DNA of 64,000 nucleotides. It comes from Enterobacter asburiae (GTDB lineage Bacteria > Pseudomonadota > Gammaproteobacteria > Enterobacterales > Enterobacteriaceae). Of the stretch, positions 49,203-63,884 are shown in pieces. The position numbers and the translations under genes were made by a program. The stretch lies in contig NZ_AP019632.1 in NCBI RefSeq assembly GCF_007035645.1, positions 4,340,001 through 4,404,000 of the forward strand, given 5' to 3'. The first letter of the stretch is position 1, and each line of letters starts with the position of its first letter. The notes beneath the pieces are model-generated. The model saw only the letters and a program-made list of their open reading frames with translations, was not told the origin of the DNA and ran no database searches.

Positions 49203-50765
49203 GTGGACTCCATATTTTCTATTGGCATCCAGTCATTATGGGACGAATTGAGCCACATGCCAGTCGGAGGAGTCTGGTGGATTAATACGGACCGTAATGA
49301 AGATGCTATCAGTCTGGTAAACCAGACAATTGCTGCTCAGGATAAGGATTCCCGCGTGGCCGTCATTAGCATGGGCGAAGAGCCGAAGAAAATTATTACG
49401 CTTGAAAGTGGTCGCGGCCCCCAGACGGTGCGATTATTTTCCATGACATCGGAAGCCGATAGTCTATACTTTTTGTCCCGCGACGTTCAGTGCTCTATTG
49501 ATCCGGATCACTATTTAGTGATTCTGAAATGCGCAAATAACGTCCTGCAAAATATGCCTGCTGAAAAACTGCTGCCCTGGCTGGAAAAAATCAATAAATG
49601 GGCAAAATTTCAAAATTGCACGCTATTGATAGTCAATCCCGGCAGTAATAATGACAAGCTGTTCTCACTTTTAATGGGCGAATATCGCTCCCTGTTCGGT
49701 CTGGCAAGCGTTCGTGACCAGGCAGGCAGCTATCTCTACGATATTGCATTCTGGTGTAATGAAAAAGGCGTGAGCGCCAGGCAACAGCTTACGCTGAAAC
49801 ATATTGAGGGCGAGTGGCACCTGGCGCAGCAGGAAGAAACCGTGGTGCAGCCGCGCAGTGATGAAAAACGCATCCTGAGCCATATCGCGGTTTTAGAGGG
49901 GGCACCCGCCCTGTCGGAAAACTGGACATTGTTTGATTCTAACGAAGCCCTTTTCCATGAAGCCCGCACAACCCAGGCGGCAACCCTTATTTTCTCGCTG
50001 ATGCAGAATAACCAGATTGAGACGCTGGCACGACAAATCCACACCTTACGCCGCCAGCGCGGCAGTGCGTTGAAAATCATCGTGCGCGAAAATAATACCA
50101 GCCTGCGCGCCACCGATGAGCGCCTGCTTCTCGGCTGCGGCGCCAATATGGTTATTCCATGGAATGCGCCGTTGTCACGCTGCCTGACGCTTATCGAAAG
50201 CGTTCAGGGCCAGCAGTTTAGCCGCCATGTGCCGGAAGATATTTCCACGCTGCTCTCCATGACGCAGCCGATGAAGCTGCGTGGATACCAAAAATGGGAT
50301 ACCTTCTGCGACGCCGTCGGCAACATGATGAACAACACGCTTCTTCCTGCTGACGGAAAAGGGGTCATGGTTGCTCTGCGTCCTGTACCGGGTATTCGCG
50401 TTGAACAGGCTCTCACCTTATGTCGCCCGAACCGTACAGGGGACATCATGACCATTGGCGACAATCGCCTGGTGCTGTTTTTGTCCTTCTGCCGGGTAAA
50501 CGATCTCGATACGGCGCTTAACCACATCTTCCCTCTGCCTACAGGGGATATTTTCTCGAACCGTATGATTTGGTTCGAAGATAATACGATTAGCGCGGAG
50601 CTGGTGCAGATGCGTGCGCTCCAGCCTGAACAATGGGTTAAGCCGCTCGCTATCAAGAGCGATGCCAAACCGATCCTCAATGCCAGACATGATGGACACG
50701 TCTGGCGTCGGGTTCCGGAGCCCCTTCGCTTATTAACAGACAACGCGGAGAACGCATCATCATGA
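49203..50765 (+). CDS. bcsE: BcsE, c-di-GMP-binding cellulose biosynthesis protein
   Basis: A 520-residue cytosolic protein with a C-terminal GIL domain; the c-di-GMP-binding RxGD motif is visible in [17 protein letters not shown] (about residue 410). The N-terminal REC-like and central NTPase-like parts match E. coli BcsE. It is needed for maximal cellulose output and recruits BcsRQ. The start is GTG at 49203 with a GAGGG ribosome site. The stop overlaps bcsF (ATGA). Confidence 0.94.
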   Translation: MDSIFSIGIQSLWDELSHMPVGGVWWINTDRNEDAISLVNQTIAAQDKDSRVAVISMGEEPKKIITLESGRGPQTVRLFSMTSEADSLYFLSRDVQCSIDPDHYLVILKCANNVLQNMPAEKLLPWLEKINKWAKFQNCTLLIVNPGSNNDKLFSLLMGEYRSLFGLASVRDQAGSYLYDIAFWCNEKGVSARQQLTLKHIEGEWHLAQQEETVVQPRSDEKRILSHIAVLEGAPALSENWTLFDSNEALFHEARTTQAATLIFSLMQNNQIETLARQIHTLRRQRGSALKIIVRENNTSLRATDERLLLGCGANMVIPWNAPLSRCLTLIESVQGQQFSRHVPEDISTLLSMTQPMKLRGYQKWDTFCDAVGNMMNNTLLPADGKGVMVALRPVPGIRVEQALTLCRPNRTGDIMTIGDNRLVLFLSFCRVNDLDTALNHIFPLPTGDIFSNRMIWFEDNTISAELVQMRALQPEQWVKPLAIKSDAKPILNARHDGHVWRRVPEPLRLLTDNAENASS

Positions 50766-50956
50766 ACATCAGCGATATCATTCAACTGGTTATATTCTGT
50801 GCGCTGATCTTTTTCCCGCTTGGCTACTATGCGCGCCATTCCATCCGCCGTATCCGTGATACGGCCAGAGTGCTGTTTATTAAACCTCGCTATGTAAAAC
50901 CAGCCGGAACACTGACACGGGCATCACACGTCAAGGCAGACCGAAAACATGACTAA
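50762..50956 (+). CDS. bcsF: BcsF, small membrane protein of the Bcs complex
   Basis: A 64-residue protein with one N-terminal membrane helix ([19 protein letters not shown]) and a basic cytosolic tail. E. coli BcsF (63) anchors BcsE at the inner membrane next to BcsG. It overlaps bcsE by 4 and bcsG by 8 bases. Confidence 0.93.
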   Translation: MNISDIIQLVIFCALIFFPLGYYARHSIRRIRDTARVLFIKPRYVKPAGTLTRASHVKADRKHD

Positions 50957-52628
50957 TTCTACCTATACCGCTTCGTCACCCTCGCCGCTCTGGCAATACT
51001 GGCGCGGCCTTTCCGGCTGGAACTTCTACTTTCTGGTGAAGTTTGGCCTGCTGTGGGCAGGCTATCTGAATTTCCATCCCCTTCTCAACCTCGTGTTTAT
51101 GGCCTTCCTGCTGATGCCGCTGCCGAATATCAGGTTACATCGCTTGCGCCACTGGGTCGCTATACCTGTCGGCTTTGCGCTGTTCTGGCATGATACCTGG
51201 CTACCGGGGCCGGACAGCATTATGAGCCAGGGGTCGCAGGTGGCGGGCTTTAGCGCCAGCTATGTCCTCGATCTGACCGAGCGCTTTATTAACTGGCAGA
51301 TGATTGGCGCGGTATTTGTGCTGCTGGTTGCCTGGCTGTTCCTGTCACAGTGGATCCGCGTCACGGTATTTGTCGTCGCGATTATGATCTGGCTTAACGT
51401 GCTGACGCTGGCTGGGCCGAACTTTTCGCTGTGGCCTGCCGGTCAACCGACCACCACGGTGACCACCACAGGGGGAAGCGCGGCGGCAACCGTCACAACG
51501 GCAGGCGATACGCCTGTGGTGGGTGATATCCCAACCCAGACCGCACCGCCGACCTCTACCAACCTGAACGCCTGGCTCTCCAGTTTCTATACCGCGGAAG
51601 ACAAGCGACAGACTAAATTCCCGGATGCGCTGCCGGCGGATGCTCAGCCGTTTGAACTGCTGGTGATCAACATCTGTTCTCTCTCCTGGGCCGACGTGGA
51701 CGCCGCCGGTTTGATGTCTCATCCGCTGTGGTCACACTTCGATATTCAGTTTAAAGATTTCAACTCTGCCACCTCGTACAGCGGCCCGGCGGCGATCCGC
51801 CTGCTGCGTGCAAGCTGCGGTCAGACATCGCATAAAAACCTGTATCAACCCGCCGGCAACCAGTGTTATCTGTTCGATAACCTCGCAAAGCTGGGCTTTA
51901 CGCAGCACCTGATGCTGGGGCATAACGGCCAGTTCGGTAACTTCCTGAAAGAGGTGCGCGAACAGGGCGGCATGCAGGCACCGCTGATGGATCAAACCGG
52001 TCTTCCCGTCTCTCTGCTGGGCTTCGACGGCTCGCCAGTTTATGACGATACTGCCGTCCTGCAGCGCTGGCTGCAGACCATCGAAAAAGACAGTAATCCG
52101 CGCAGCGCGACGTTCTTTAACACCCTGCCGCTCCACGACGGTAACCATTTCCCGGGCGTGAGCAAAACGGCTGATTATAAAGTGCGTGCACAGAAGTTCT
52201 TTGACGAGCTGGACGCGTTCTTCACGGAGCTGGAAAAATCGGGCCGTAAAGTGATGGTGGTTGTGGTACCTGAGCACGGTGGTGCGCTGAAAGGTGACAG
52301 AATGCAGGTGTCGGGTCTGCGTGATATCCCAAGCCCGTCCATCACTAACGTGCCTGCAGGCATTAAATTCTTTGGGATGAAGGCACCGCATCAGGGCGCA
52401 CCGATTGAGATTACACAGCCAACCAGCTATCTGGCGATCTCAGAGCTGGTTGCCCGCGCCGTTGACGGGAAGCTGTTTGTGGAGGATAGCGTGAACTGGG
52501 ATCAGCTCACCAGTAACCTGCCGCAAACGGCAGAAGTCTCAGAAAACGCTAACGCGGTCGTCATTCAATATCAAAACAAACCTTACGTTCGCCTGAACGG
52601 CGGGGATTGGGTACCGTATCCGCAGTAA
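50949..52628 (+). CDS. bcsG: BcsG, cellulose phosphoethanolamine transferase
   Basis: A 559-residue inner-membrane enzyme, the exact length of E. coli BcsG. The N-terminal third has several membrane segments; a Thr/Pro-rich linker (about 170-205) leads to a periplasmic alkaline-phosphatase-like domain. The nucleophile Ser lies in [11 protein letters not shown] (about residue 278), and zinc ligands in [10 protein letters not shown] and VVPEHGGAL. It adds phosphoethanolamine to cellulose, giving the natural modified polymer. It ends the bcsEFG operon and is convergent with the CelY-like gene. Confidence 0.96.
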   Translation: MTNSTYTASSPSPLWQYWRGLSGWNFYFLVKFGLLWAGYLNFHPLLNLVFMAFLLMPLPNIRLHRLRHWVAIPVGFALFWHDTWLPGPDSIMSQGSQVAGFSASYVLDLTERFINWQMIGAVFVLLVAWLFLSQWIRVTVFVVAIMIWLNVLTLAGPNFSLWPAGQPTTTVTTTGGSAAATVTTAGDTPVVGDIPTQTAPPTSTNLNAWLSSFYTAEDKRQTKFPDALPADAQPFELLVINICSLSWADVDAAGLMSHPLWSHFDIQFKDFNSATSYSGPAAIRLLRASCGQTSHKNLYQPAGNQCYLFDNLAKLGFTQHLMLGHNGQFGNFLKEVREQGGMQAPLMDQTGLPVSLLGFDGSPVYDDTAVLQRWLQTIEKDSNPRSATFFNTLPLHDGNHFPGVSKTADYKVRAQKFFDELDAFFTELEKSGRKVMVVVVPEHGGALKGDRMQVSGLRDIPSPSITNVPAGIKFFGMKAPHQGAPIEITQPTSYLAISELVARAVDGKLFVEDSVNWDQLTSNLPQTAEVSENANAVVIQYQNKPYVRLNGGDWVPYPQ

Positions 52629-52641
52629 CACGGTATGACGT

Positions 52642-52664
52642 CCCTCTCCCCATCGGGGAGAGGG
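52642..52664. repeat. Intergenic hairpin repeat, copy 5
   Basis: CCCTCTCCCC-ATC-GGGGAGAGGG between convergent bcsG and the CelY-like gene. It should act as a two-way transcript end or stabiliser. Confidence 0.85.
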
Positions 52665-52676
52665 ATAATGTCGACA

Positions 52677-53669
52677 TTATTGCTGGGCGATCCACACCAG
52701 CATTTTCAGACTTGCCGAATAGTAGTCGTCTTTAGAGGTGATTTCGGGTTCACCGGAAGACTGCCCCATCGTGAAATCACGTACGGCCAGCAGGCCGCCT
52801 TCCATCATGTAGGGCGCATATTCGTTGGTCGCGACGTTAACCCAGGCGGGCGTTTGTTCCCGGGGGAACTGACCGAACCAGGCCTTCCACGGCGTCAGCA
52901 GCGGGCTTTGCTTATCAGACCAGGCAACGTACAGCGGAACACGAATCGCGTCATAGCTCATTCGCGGCGGCCAGCCTTTAGCAGGAGCCAGCTTGCCACC
53001 TGATGCCAGTGAAACCCAGTCAGTGGGTAGATTCGCTTTACCCGAACCCATTTTACCCAGCAGGCGTTTCCCGTCCTTAATCAAATCGCGCCAGACCGGC
53101 AAATGACTGCGTCTGGAGAAGGCCTGCCAGGCCGGAAACACGAAATAGGAAGGATTAAGGACCACTTCACCCTCAAGCTTAAACCCCTGGACGCCGGGCA
53201 GCATCACGCGGTAACCGGCATAGCGGATCACGCTGTGGTCAATCAGTGCTTTGGTAATTGCATCCGATGCAGCGCTGTAGCGCTTGTCATGCCAGCGGGC
53301 GTCGGCTTTCAGCAACGCCCAGGAAATCAGCACGTCGCCATCTGCAGCGTTGTTTTTGTCGGCGACCGGGTTGGACTCTGCGGGGTTATAGCGCCAGTAA
53401 AACAGACCATTTTCTTTGTTCTTTAGCCGACTGTCTGTCCATTGCCAGAGCTTATCGAACGTGGCTTTATCGTCGTTGGCCACCGCCATCAGCATGGCAA
53501 AACCCTGACCTTCCGTATGCGACACGCCGCCATTACCGGTATCAACAATACGGCCTTCCGGTTTGAAAAAGCGGGCCTTGTAACTCTCCCAGGCCCGATC
53601 CGCATGAGAGAGAGGCGAAAACAGCACACTCATCATGACGGCCAGCGTTGCGCAGACGGGTTTTCGCAT
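52677..53669 (-). CDS. Second GH8 endoglucanase, CelY-like
   Basis: A 330-residue secreted protein: signal peptide from MRKPVCATLAVMMSVLFSPL, cut near SHA-DRAW, then one GH8 domain. The acid Glu is in VSHTEGQGFAMLM (about residue 54) and the second catalytic Asp in RMSYDAIRVPLYVAW. It is clearly distinct from BcsZ of the same window and nearer in length and motifs to Dickeya CelY (minor endoglucanase Y, from memory). The start lies 16 bases after the birA stop, so it may be read from murB-birA. Role inferred: trimming or turnover of cellulose, or use of plant beta-glucans. Confidence 0.88.
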   Translation of the reverse strand: MRKPVCATLAVMMSVLFSPLSHADRAWESYKARFFKPEGRIVDTGNGGVSHTEGQGFAMLMAVANDDKATFDKLWQWTDSRLKNKENGLFYWRYNPAESNPVADKNNAADGDVLISWALLKADARWHDKRYSAASDAITKALIDHSVIRYAGYRVMLPGVQGFKLEGEVVLNPSYFVFPAWQAFSRRSHLPVWRDLIKDGKRLLGKMGSGKANLPTDWVSLASGGKLAPAKGWPPRMSYDAIRVPLYVAWSDKQSPLLTPWKAWFGQFPREQTPAWVNVATNEYAPYMMEGGLLAVRDFTMGQSSGEPEITSKDDYYSASLKMLVWIAQQ

Positions 53670-53685
53670 AATTAACTCGATCCGG

Positions 53686-54648
53686 TTATTCGGCACTTCG
53701 CAGTGAAATCTCACCGCCCATCCAGGGTTTGATCACGCCATCCTGCTCAAGAAGCAGCGCGCCCTGTGCGTCAATACCGCGCGAAGTTCCGTAGATCTCT
53801 TTATCACCAATCAGCAATTTCACCGGGCGGTTGATGAAGTTATCCAGCTTTTCCCAACGAGACAGGAACGATGCCAGCCCTTCCTGCTCAAAAAGCGTGA
53901 GTGAACTGCGCAACTCTTTAATCATACGCACGGCAAGGGTGTTGCGATCGATGACGATCCCCGCCTCCTGAAGGTTAGTCCAGGCCTGATTCACCACATC
54001 ATTTTGTACATTGCGCATTACCATGTTGAGGCCTGCGCCGATGACGATTTGCGCCGCATCGCCCGTTTTTCCCGTCAGTTCGACCAGAATACCGGCAAGT
54101 TTACGATCGTTGAGGTAGAGGTCATTAGGCCATTTAACGCGTACTTTATCCGCCCCCAGATCGTGCAGAACTTCCGCCATGACGATGCCGATGACCAGAC
54201 TCAGACCAATGGCAGCGGCCGGGCCCTGCTCGAGTCGCCAGTACATGGACAGATAGAGGTTAGCGCCAAATGGCGAAAACCATTTGCGACCGCGACGGCC
54301 GCGACCGGCCTGTTGATATTCAGCAACGCAGGCATCGCCGGATTTCAGCTCAGGCAGACGATCCAGAAGATACTGGTTCGTCGAATCAATCACCGGCAGC
54401 ACCGCAACATTGCCGTGTCCGATCTGGCTGCGGATCGCTTCTTCATTCAGCAATTGAATCGGCTCCGGCAGGCTGTAGCCCTTTCCGGGAACCGTGAACA
54501 CATCAACACCCCAGTCGCGAAGCGTCTGGATATGTTTATTGATAGCAGCACGGCTCATGCCAAGCTGTTCACCCAGCTGCTCGCCAGAATGAAACTCGCC
54601 GTCAGCAAGGATGCTAATCAGGGTTAAGGGAACGGTATTGTCCTTCAC
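53686..54648 (-). CDS. birA: BirA, biotin-protein ligase and biotin operon repressor
   Basis: A 320-residue bifunctional protein (E. coli 321). N-terminal helix-turn-helix ([20 protein letters not shown]), central ligase domain with biotin/ATP loop GRGRRGRKW (about 115-123) and [11 protein letters not shown], and a C-terminal SH3-like domain. It biotinylates the AccB carrier protein and, as biotinyl-5'-AMP complex, represses bio genes. The start is GTG at 54648, overlapping the murB stop (GTGA). Confidence 0.97.
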   Translation of the reverse strand: MKDNTVPLTLISILADGEFHSGEQLGEQLGMSRAAINKHIQTLRDWGVDVFTVPGKGYSLPEPIQLLNEEAIRSQIGHGNVAVLPVIDSTNQYLLDRLPELKSGDACVAEYQQAGRGRRGRKWFSPFGANLYLSMYWRLEQGPAAAIGLSLVIGIVMAEVLHDLGADKVRVKWPNDLYLNDRKLAGILVELTGKTGDAAQIVIGAGLNMVMRNVQNDVVNQAWTNLQEAGIVIDRNTLAVRMIKELRSSLTLFEQEGLASFLSRWEKLDNFINRPVKLLIGDKEIYGTSRGIDAQGALLLEQDGVIKPWMGGEISLRSAE

Positions 54649-55673
54649 GCGATAGCCTCCACGGCATTAACTTCACCTGTGCAGCCAATGAAGCGAACTT
54701 CTGGCTCCAGCCAGACGTTAAATTTTTCGCCCACACGCTGACGAACATAATGAGCCAGCTGTACAACATCATCGCTGGTCGCATCGCGCTGATTAATCAG
54801 CACAAGAGCCTGCTGCTGGTGAACGGCAGCACCGCCTACTGAAGTGCCTTTTAGCTGGCATTGATCGATAAGCCATCCCGCGGCAAGCTTCACGCTGCCA
54901 TCCGCCTGAGGGTAATGTGGTGCGGCTGGCCATCCTTCAAGAAAGACTTTTGCATTTTCGCTGCTGATAACCGGGTTTTTGAAGAAGCTTCCTGCGTTTC
55001 CGTTTACTTTTGGATCGGGAAGTTTGGTCACCCGCATATGGCAAACGGAATCAAAAACGTCGCGGGCGGTTACGGTAGCCGGATCGAGACGCGTTAAATC
55101 CCCGTAGGTCAACACGGGCTGCCAGTCCTTCGACAGACGCAGGCCCACGGCAACAATCACGTAGCGATCCTGATATTCATGTTTGAAGATACTGTCACGA
55201 TAGCCAAACCGGCACTGTTCCGCCGTTAAACGCTTTGCCGTTCCGGTCGCCAGTTCGATGCAGTCGACATATTCACAGACATGTTTCAGTTCGATGCCGT
55301 AGGCACCGATGTTTTGAATAGGTGACGATCCGGCGCAGCCTGGAATAAGCGCAAGGTTTTCCAGGCCCGGCATCCCTTTTTCGAGGGTGAATTGCACCAG
55401 ATGATGCCAGTTTTCTCCGGCCCCCACGTGCAGGTGCCAGCTGTCGGCACGCTCTTCCACATCAATTCCCATGATGCGGTTAACGATCACCGTTCCCGCA
55501 AAATCATCGAGAAACAGGACATTACTTCCTTCGCCCAGAATCAGTACGGGTTCGTTATTTTCAGTTGCGCTTTGCCATGCATCCAGCATTTGCTGTGCAG
55601 TATCGGCACGTACAATTTGTTTAGCATTGCGTTGAATGCCAAAGGTATTCCAGGGCTTAAGGGAGTGGTTCAT
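54645..55673 (-). CDS. murB: MurB, UDP-N-acetylenolpyruvoylglucosamine reductase
   Basis: A 342-residue FAD enzyme of peptidoglycan synthesis, the length of E. coli MurB. Motifs: [42 protein letters not shown], and the catalytic Ser in [11 protein letters not shown] (about 229). It reduces the enolpyruvyl group to UDP-MurNAc. The start [13 protein letters not shown] is that of E. coli; the frame to 55769 is not supported. It follows the rrn operon, as downstream of rrnB in K-12, and overlaps birA. Confidence 0.97.
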   Translation of the reverse strand: MNHSLKPWNTFGIQRNAKQIVRADTAQQMLDAWQSATENNEPVLILGEGSNVLFLDDFAGTVIVNRIMGIDVEERADSWHLHVGAGENWHHLVQFTLEKGMPGLENLALIPGCAGSSPIQNIGAYGIELKHVCEYVDCIELATGTAKRLTAEQCRFGYRDSIFKHEYQDRYVIVAVGLRLSKDWQPVLTYGDLTRLDPATVTARDVFDSVCHMRVTKLPDPKVNGNAGSFFKNPVISSENAKVFLEGWPAAPHYPQADGSVKLAAGWLIDQCQLKGTSVGGAAVHQQQALVLINQRDATSDDVVQLAHYVRQRVGEKFNVWLEPEVRFIGCTGEVNAVEAIA

Positions 55674-55756
55674 AGACGCTATCCTGATGCAAAAACGCAG
55701 GTAGTTTACCGTATAATCAGGGCGTTGGGGGATTAGTTTGTGCAGCCTATAAAAAC

Positions 55757-55783
55757 GCAAAAAGGCCATCCTTTCGGATGGCC
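55757..55783 (-). terminator. rrn operon terminator
   Basis: The stem GGCCATCC-GAAA-GGATGGCC, read on the minus strand, is followed by a T tract (TTTTTGCGTTTTT), 15 bases beyond the 5S gene. This is the standard rrn T1-type terminator. Confidence 0.93.
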
Positions 55784-55797
55784 TCTCTACTTATTTG

Positions 55798-55917
55798 ATG
55801 CCTGGCAGTTCCCTACTCTCACATGGGGAGACCCCACACTACCATCGGCGCTACGGCGTTTCACTTCTGAGTTCGGCATGGGGTCAGGTGGGACCACCGC
55901 GCTAAAGCCGCCAGGCA
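55798..55917 (-). rRNA. rrf: 5S ribosomal RNA
   Basis: 120 bases; minus-strand sequence starts TGCCTGGCGGC and ends CTGCCAGGCAT, with the internal CCCCATGCCGAACTCAGAAG segment diagnostic of enterobacterial 5S. It lies 68 bases after 23S. Confidence 0.97.
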
Positions 55918-55985
55918 AATTCTGTTAATCTGTATCAGGCTGAAAATCGTCTCTGTCTCATCCGCCGAAACAGCTTCGGCGTTGT

Positions 55986-58891
<2,906 letters not shown>

Positions 58892-59061
58892 TCACAACCC
58901 GAAGATGTTTCACTTCTGATTGCGAAAATTTGAGAGACTCGAACACACATAACATGTGTGTCGTTTCAATTTTCAGCTTGATCCAGATTTTTAAAGAGCA
59001 AAACTTCGCAGTGCACCTTTTCAGGTTCACTCTGAAGTTTTCTTGTGTTCGCAGTAAAAGA
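58892..59061 (-). promoter_or_regulatory. tRNA-23S spacer with antitermination boxA
   Basis: The minus strand contains GCTCTTTAAAAATC (around 58988-59003), the spacer boxA bound by Nus factors, followed by the 23S processing stem. Confidence 0.7.
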
Positions 59062-59137
59062 TGGTGGAGCTATGCGGGATCGAACCGCAGACCTCCTGCG
59101 TGCAAAGCAGGCGCTCTCCCAGCTGAGCTATAGCCCC
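59062..59137 (-). tRNA. alaT: tRNA-Ala (UGC)
   Basis: 76 bases, GGGGCTATAGCTCAGCTGGG at the 5' end, anticodon loop CTTTGCACG (TGC), encoded CCA end. Standard alanine tRNA of the 16S-23S spacer. Confidence 0.97.
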
Positions 59138-59179
59138 ATCGTTTATCGTCTCTGTACCGCTCATCCTTTAAAAGGAGTT

Positions 59180-59256
<77 letters not shown>

Positions 59257-59326
59257 GCAGAGATTTTTACTGCTGTTTTTTCATCAGACAATCTGTGTGA
59301 GCACTGCAAAGGCAGGTTCTTTAAGG

Positions 59327-60866
<1,540 letters not shown>

Positions 60867-60970
60867 AAGTTTGATGCTCGTGAATTAAACTTCGTAATGA
60901 ATTACGTATGTTCACTCAGAGACTTGGTATTCATTTTTCGTCTTGCGACGTTAAGAATCCATGTCACTTT

Positions 60971-61010
60971 GAGTGCCCACACAGATTGTCTGATAAATTG
61001 TTAAAGAGCA
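60971..61010 (-). promoter_or_regulatory. rrn leader antitermination site (boxA region)
   Basis: Minus-strand TGCTCTTTAACA (boxA, 60999-61010) is followed by AATTTATCAGACAATCTGTG, the conserved rrn leader that loads Nus factors. The leader from P1 to 16S is about 270 bases. Confidence 0.9.
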
Positions 61011-61046
61011 GTGCCGCTTCGCTTTTCGCAGCGGCGCGGGGTGTGC

Positions 61047-61074
61047 ATATTACGCTTTCCCGCTTCAGAGTCAA
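61047..61074 (-). promoter_or_regulatory. rrn promoter P2
   Basis: TTGACT (61069-61074), 16 bases, TAATAT (61047-61052) on the minus strand, with a G/C-rich stretch before the -10. Confidence 0.88.
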
Positions 61075-61143
61075 GTGATTAATTTCGCTTTTCTCTGCTG
61101 ACCCGGCGGCGTGTGTGCCGTTGTTCCGTGTCAGTGGAGGCGC

Positions 61144-61171
61144 ATTATAGGGAGTTATTCCGACGTGACAA
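61144..61171 (-). promoter_or_regulatory. rrn promoter P1 with UP element
   Basis: TTGTCA (61166-61171), 16 bases, TATAAT (61144-61149), followed by GCGCC, the discriminator type of rRNA promoters. An A/T-rich UP-like stretch (AAAAGTTTTTTGTATTTTA) lies directly upstream, up to the hemG 3' end. Confidence 0.92.
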
Positions 61172-61220
61172 GCATAAAATACAAAAAACTTTTCGTTCGC
61201 TCACTTTTCAAACTTAACGC

Positions 61221-61766
61221 TTATTTATGTCGCGAATCGCCCGTTAAATGTGCGATTTCCCGCGCAAAACTGGCCACCTGCGACCAGTCGGTATAAACCA
61301 CTTCTTTACGCGTATCGGTTTCACCCCTGGTCATCTTCATAATCAGGCGGATCATAAAGCGGTCATACCAGCGGTAGCGAGGGTAGCGCAGCGCGCCGGC
61401 AAAGACGGCGCACAGGTCAGGCTGCCACGGCGAGCTGAGTAAAAACTTGCGCGTGTAGCTGTTGGTCTGCGGCGTACGCTTCTCAGCTTTACGTGCGACC
61501 AGGTTGACCGAGTAAAAGGCACCGGGCAATTTGTTGAGCACCGCCGTGTGGTTTTTCACAAAGCGATCCAGCGCCGGATGGAAATGCCCGTAACGAATTG
61601 ACGCGCCAATCACCACGCGATCGTACTCCTGCCAGGCTATCTGCTCCGCACGGTTCAGGTTCACCACATCAGAGTAAATACCCAGCTCTTTTAATTCCGA
61701 CGCCAGATAAGCGGCAATCTCACGCGTTTGTCCGTCTCGCGTAGAGAAAAGAATCAATGTTTTCAT
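61221..61766 (-). CDS. hemG: HemG, menaquinone-dependent protoporphyrinogen oxidase
   Basis: A 181-residue flavodoxin-like enzyme, the length of E. coli HemG. The FMN phosphate loop is visible as [13 protein letters not shown] at the N-terminus. It oxidises protoporphyrinogen IX in heme synthesis, passing electrons to quinones. The start [12 protein letters not shown] is by homology; a longer frame to 61838 runs into trkH. It lies 10 bases after trkH and just upstream of the rrn promoters, as beside rrnA in K-12. Confidence 0.96.
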   Translation of the reverse strand: MKTLILFSTRDGQTREIAAYLASELKELGIYSDVVNLNRAEQIAWQEYDRVVIGASIRYGHFHPALDRFVKNHTAVLNKLPGAFYSVNLVARKAEKRTPQTNSYTRKFLLSSPWQPDLCAVFAGALRYPRYRWYDRFMIRLIMKMTRGETDTRKEVVYTDWSQVASFAREIAHLTGDSRHK

Positions 61767-61776
61767 CAACGGCTCC

Positions 61777-63228
61777 TTACTCGCGCCAGAATGTAGGGGT
61801 GAACAGCACCAGCAGCGTAAAGACCTCAAGACGACCAAACAGCATATTGGCGATGAGGATCCATTTCGCGACCGGGTTCATGCTGGCAAAGTTATCCGCC
61901 ACAACGCCCAGGCCGGGCCCGAGGTTATTCAATGTTGCTACGACGGACGCAAAGGCGGAGAAATCATCTACCCCCGTCGCGATAATCGCCAGCATACTGA
62001 CGATAAACACCAGCGCATACGCCGAGAAGAATCCCCACACCGCTTCGAGGATACGTTCCGGCAGCGCGCGGTTCCCCAGCTTAATGCTGTAAACCGCATT
62101 CGGGTGGACCAGGCGCTTCAGCTCACGGTTCCCCTGCTTAAACAGCAGCAGAATACGAATTACCTTCAGGCCACCGCCCGTAGAACCCGCACAGCCCCCG
62201 ATAAATGCCGAGCATAACAGCAGCACCGGCAGGAACAGCGGCCAGCGCGCGATGCTGTCGGTAGTAAACCCGGCGGTCGTCGCCATTGATACCACCTGGA
62301 AGAACGCCTGATTTAGCGTGGTCAGCGCGGAGTTGTAGACATCATGGAACCACAGCACCAGGGTACAGATGATCACCAGCGTAAGCTGGACGCCAATGAA
62401 CATGCGGAACTCAGGGTCACGCCAGTACACTTTCAGGCTGCGCCCGCTCAGTAAAGAGAAGTGCAGGCCATAGTTACAGCCTGAAATCAGCAGGAAAATG
62501 GCAATAATAGTGTTAATCGTAGGGCTGTCGAAGTAGCCGACGCTGGCGTCGTGAGTGGAGAATCCACCGATCGCGATCGTCGCAAAGCTGTGTCCGATGG
62601 CGTCGAAAGCGGGCATCCCGGCAAACCATAGCGCCAGCGCACAGGCTACCGTCAGCAAGACATAGATAAGCCAGAGAGTTTTCGCCGTCTCGGCAATACG
62701 CGGGCGCATCTTGTTATCTTTCAGCGGCCCGGGCATTTCGGCGCGATAAAGCTGCATGCCGCCAACGCCCAGAATAGGAAGAATAGCCACTGCCAGGACG
62801 ATGATCCCCATCCCCCCGAACCACTGCAGCATTTGACGATAAAAGAGAATGGCGTGCGGGAGGGAATCCAGCCCCACCAGCGTCGTCGCCCCGGTGGTCG
62901 TTAAACCGGAGAAGGATTCAAAAAAGGCATCCGTGATGCTCAGGTTAGGCTGTTCAGAGAAGATGAAGGGCAGCGAACCGACGCTCCCCAGCACCGTCCA
63001 GAACAGGACCACAATCAGAAATCCTTCGCGAGATTTCAGCTCACCTTTCTGACGACGGTTTGGCCACCACAGCAGCGAGCCGATCGCCAGCGCGACAAAG
63101 AAGGTCTGGGTAAATGCCCGCCCCGCGCCGTCCCGGTAGATAAGCGCCACCAGTCCTGGGAGAATCATCGTCCCGGAAAAGAGTATGACCAGCAGTCCAA
63201 CGATTCGGGTTATGGCACGAAAATGCAT
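61777..63228 (-). CDS. trkH: TrkH, potassium uptake channel subunit
   Basis: A 483-residue membrane protein, the length of E. coli TrkH, of the Trk/Ktr/HKT superfamily with four M1-P-M2 repeats. Selectivity-filter loops with glycines are seen in [34 protein letters not shown] ([10 protein letters not shown]) and [13 protein letters not shown]. It works with the regulatory TrkA ring. It is in an operon with yigZ upstream and hemG downstream. Confidence 0.96.
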   Translation of the reverse strand: MHFRAITRIVGLLVILFSGTMILPGLVALIYRDGAGRAFTQTFFVALAIGSLLWWPNRRQKGELKSREGFLIVVLFWTVLGSVGSLPFIFSEQPNLSITDAFFESFSGLTTTGATTLVGLDSLPHAILFYRQMLQWFGGMGIIVLAVAILPILGVGGMQLYRAEMPGPLKDNKMRPRIAETAKTLWLIYVLLTVACALALWFAGMPAFDAIGHSFATIAIGGFSTHDASVGYFDSPTINTIIAIFLLISGCNYGLHFSLLSGRSLKVYWRDPEFRMFIGVQLTLVIICTLVLWFHDVYNSALTTLNQAFFQVVSMATTAGFTTDSIARWPLFLPVLLLCSAFIGGCAGSTGGGLKVIRILLLFKQGNRELKRLVHPNAVYSIKLGNRALPERILEAVWGFFSAYALVFIVSMLAIIATGVDDFSAFASVVATLNNLGPGLGVVADNFASMNPVAKWILIANMLFGRLEVFTLLVLFTPTFWRE

Positions 63229-63269
63229 CTCTGCCGCTTCCTTTGGTATTCAAAAAAGTGAGGTGGGGA

Positions 63270-63883
63270 TTATTCTTCAATCGGCAGCAATTGCAACGAA
63301 CCACGACTAAAATCAGCCAGTTTTGCTGAAAAAGCAGCCAGCTCCGCCTGCGGAAGCGCCACGCGTAATTGCACCAATGCCTGATATTCACTGTGCGCGA
63401 TGACGCCGTTAAACTGTTTGAGCAGCGTTTCAATGCCCGATAGCTGAGCGTAATCGCACAACAAAGTATATTCGGTGAGCGGCGTTTTGCGGGTAGTTGT
63501 GAGCATATTCAGTGCCTGCTGAACTCCGCCGCCATAGGCTTTTACCAGCCCACCCGTGCCTAACAGGATGCCGCCGTAGTAGCGCACCACCACGGCGGTA
63601 ATTTCACCCACGCCGCTGCCCATCAGCTGCGAAAGCATGGGTTTACCGGCCGTGCCCGCCGGTTCACCGTCGTCGGAAAACCCCAGCTGTTGCGAATCGT
63701 CTGGCGGCCCTGCCACCCACGCCACACAGTGGTGACGCGCGTCAGGATGCTCAGCCCGAACGGACTCGACAAACGCCTTTGCCGCCTCTACGCCGTCGGT
63801 ATGCGCCAGCAGCGTAATAAAGCGGCTTTTCTTGATTTCCTCAACAAAGGTGACCGGTTCAGCCGGTATCAGCCAGCTTTCCA

Positions 63884-63884
<1 letters not shown>
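63270..63884 (-). CDS. yigZ: YigZ, IMPACT-family protein
   Basis: A 204-residue protein, the length of E. coli YigZ, with the N-terminal IMPACT/UPF0029 fold (HPDARHHCVAWVAG, DGEPAGTAGKPML, VVRYYGGILLGTGGLVKAY) and a C-terminal ferredoxin-like domain. It is related to eukaryotic IMPACT, a regulator of translation stress; the bacterial function is uncertain. Its ATG overlaps the pepQ stop by one base (TGATG). Confidence 0.95.
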
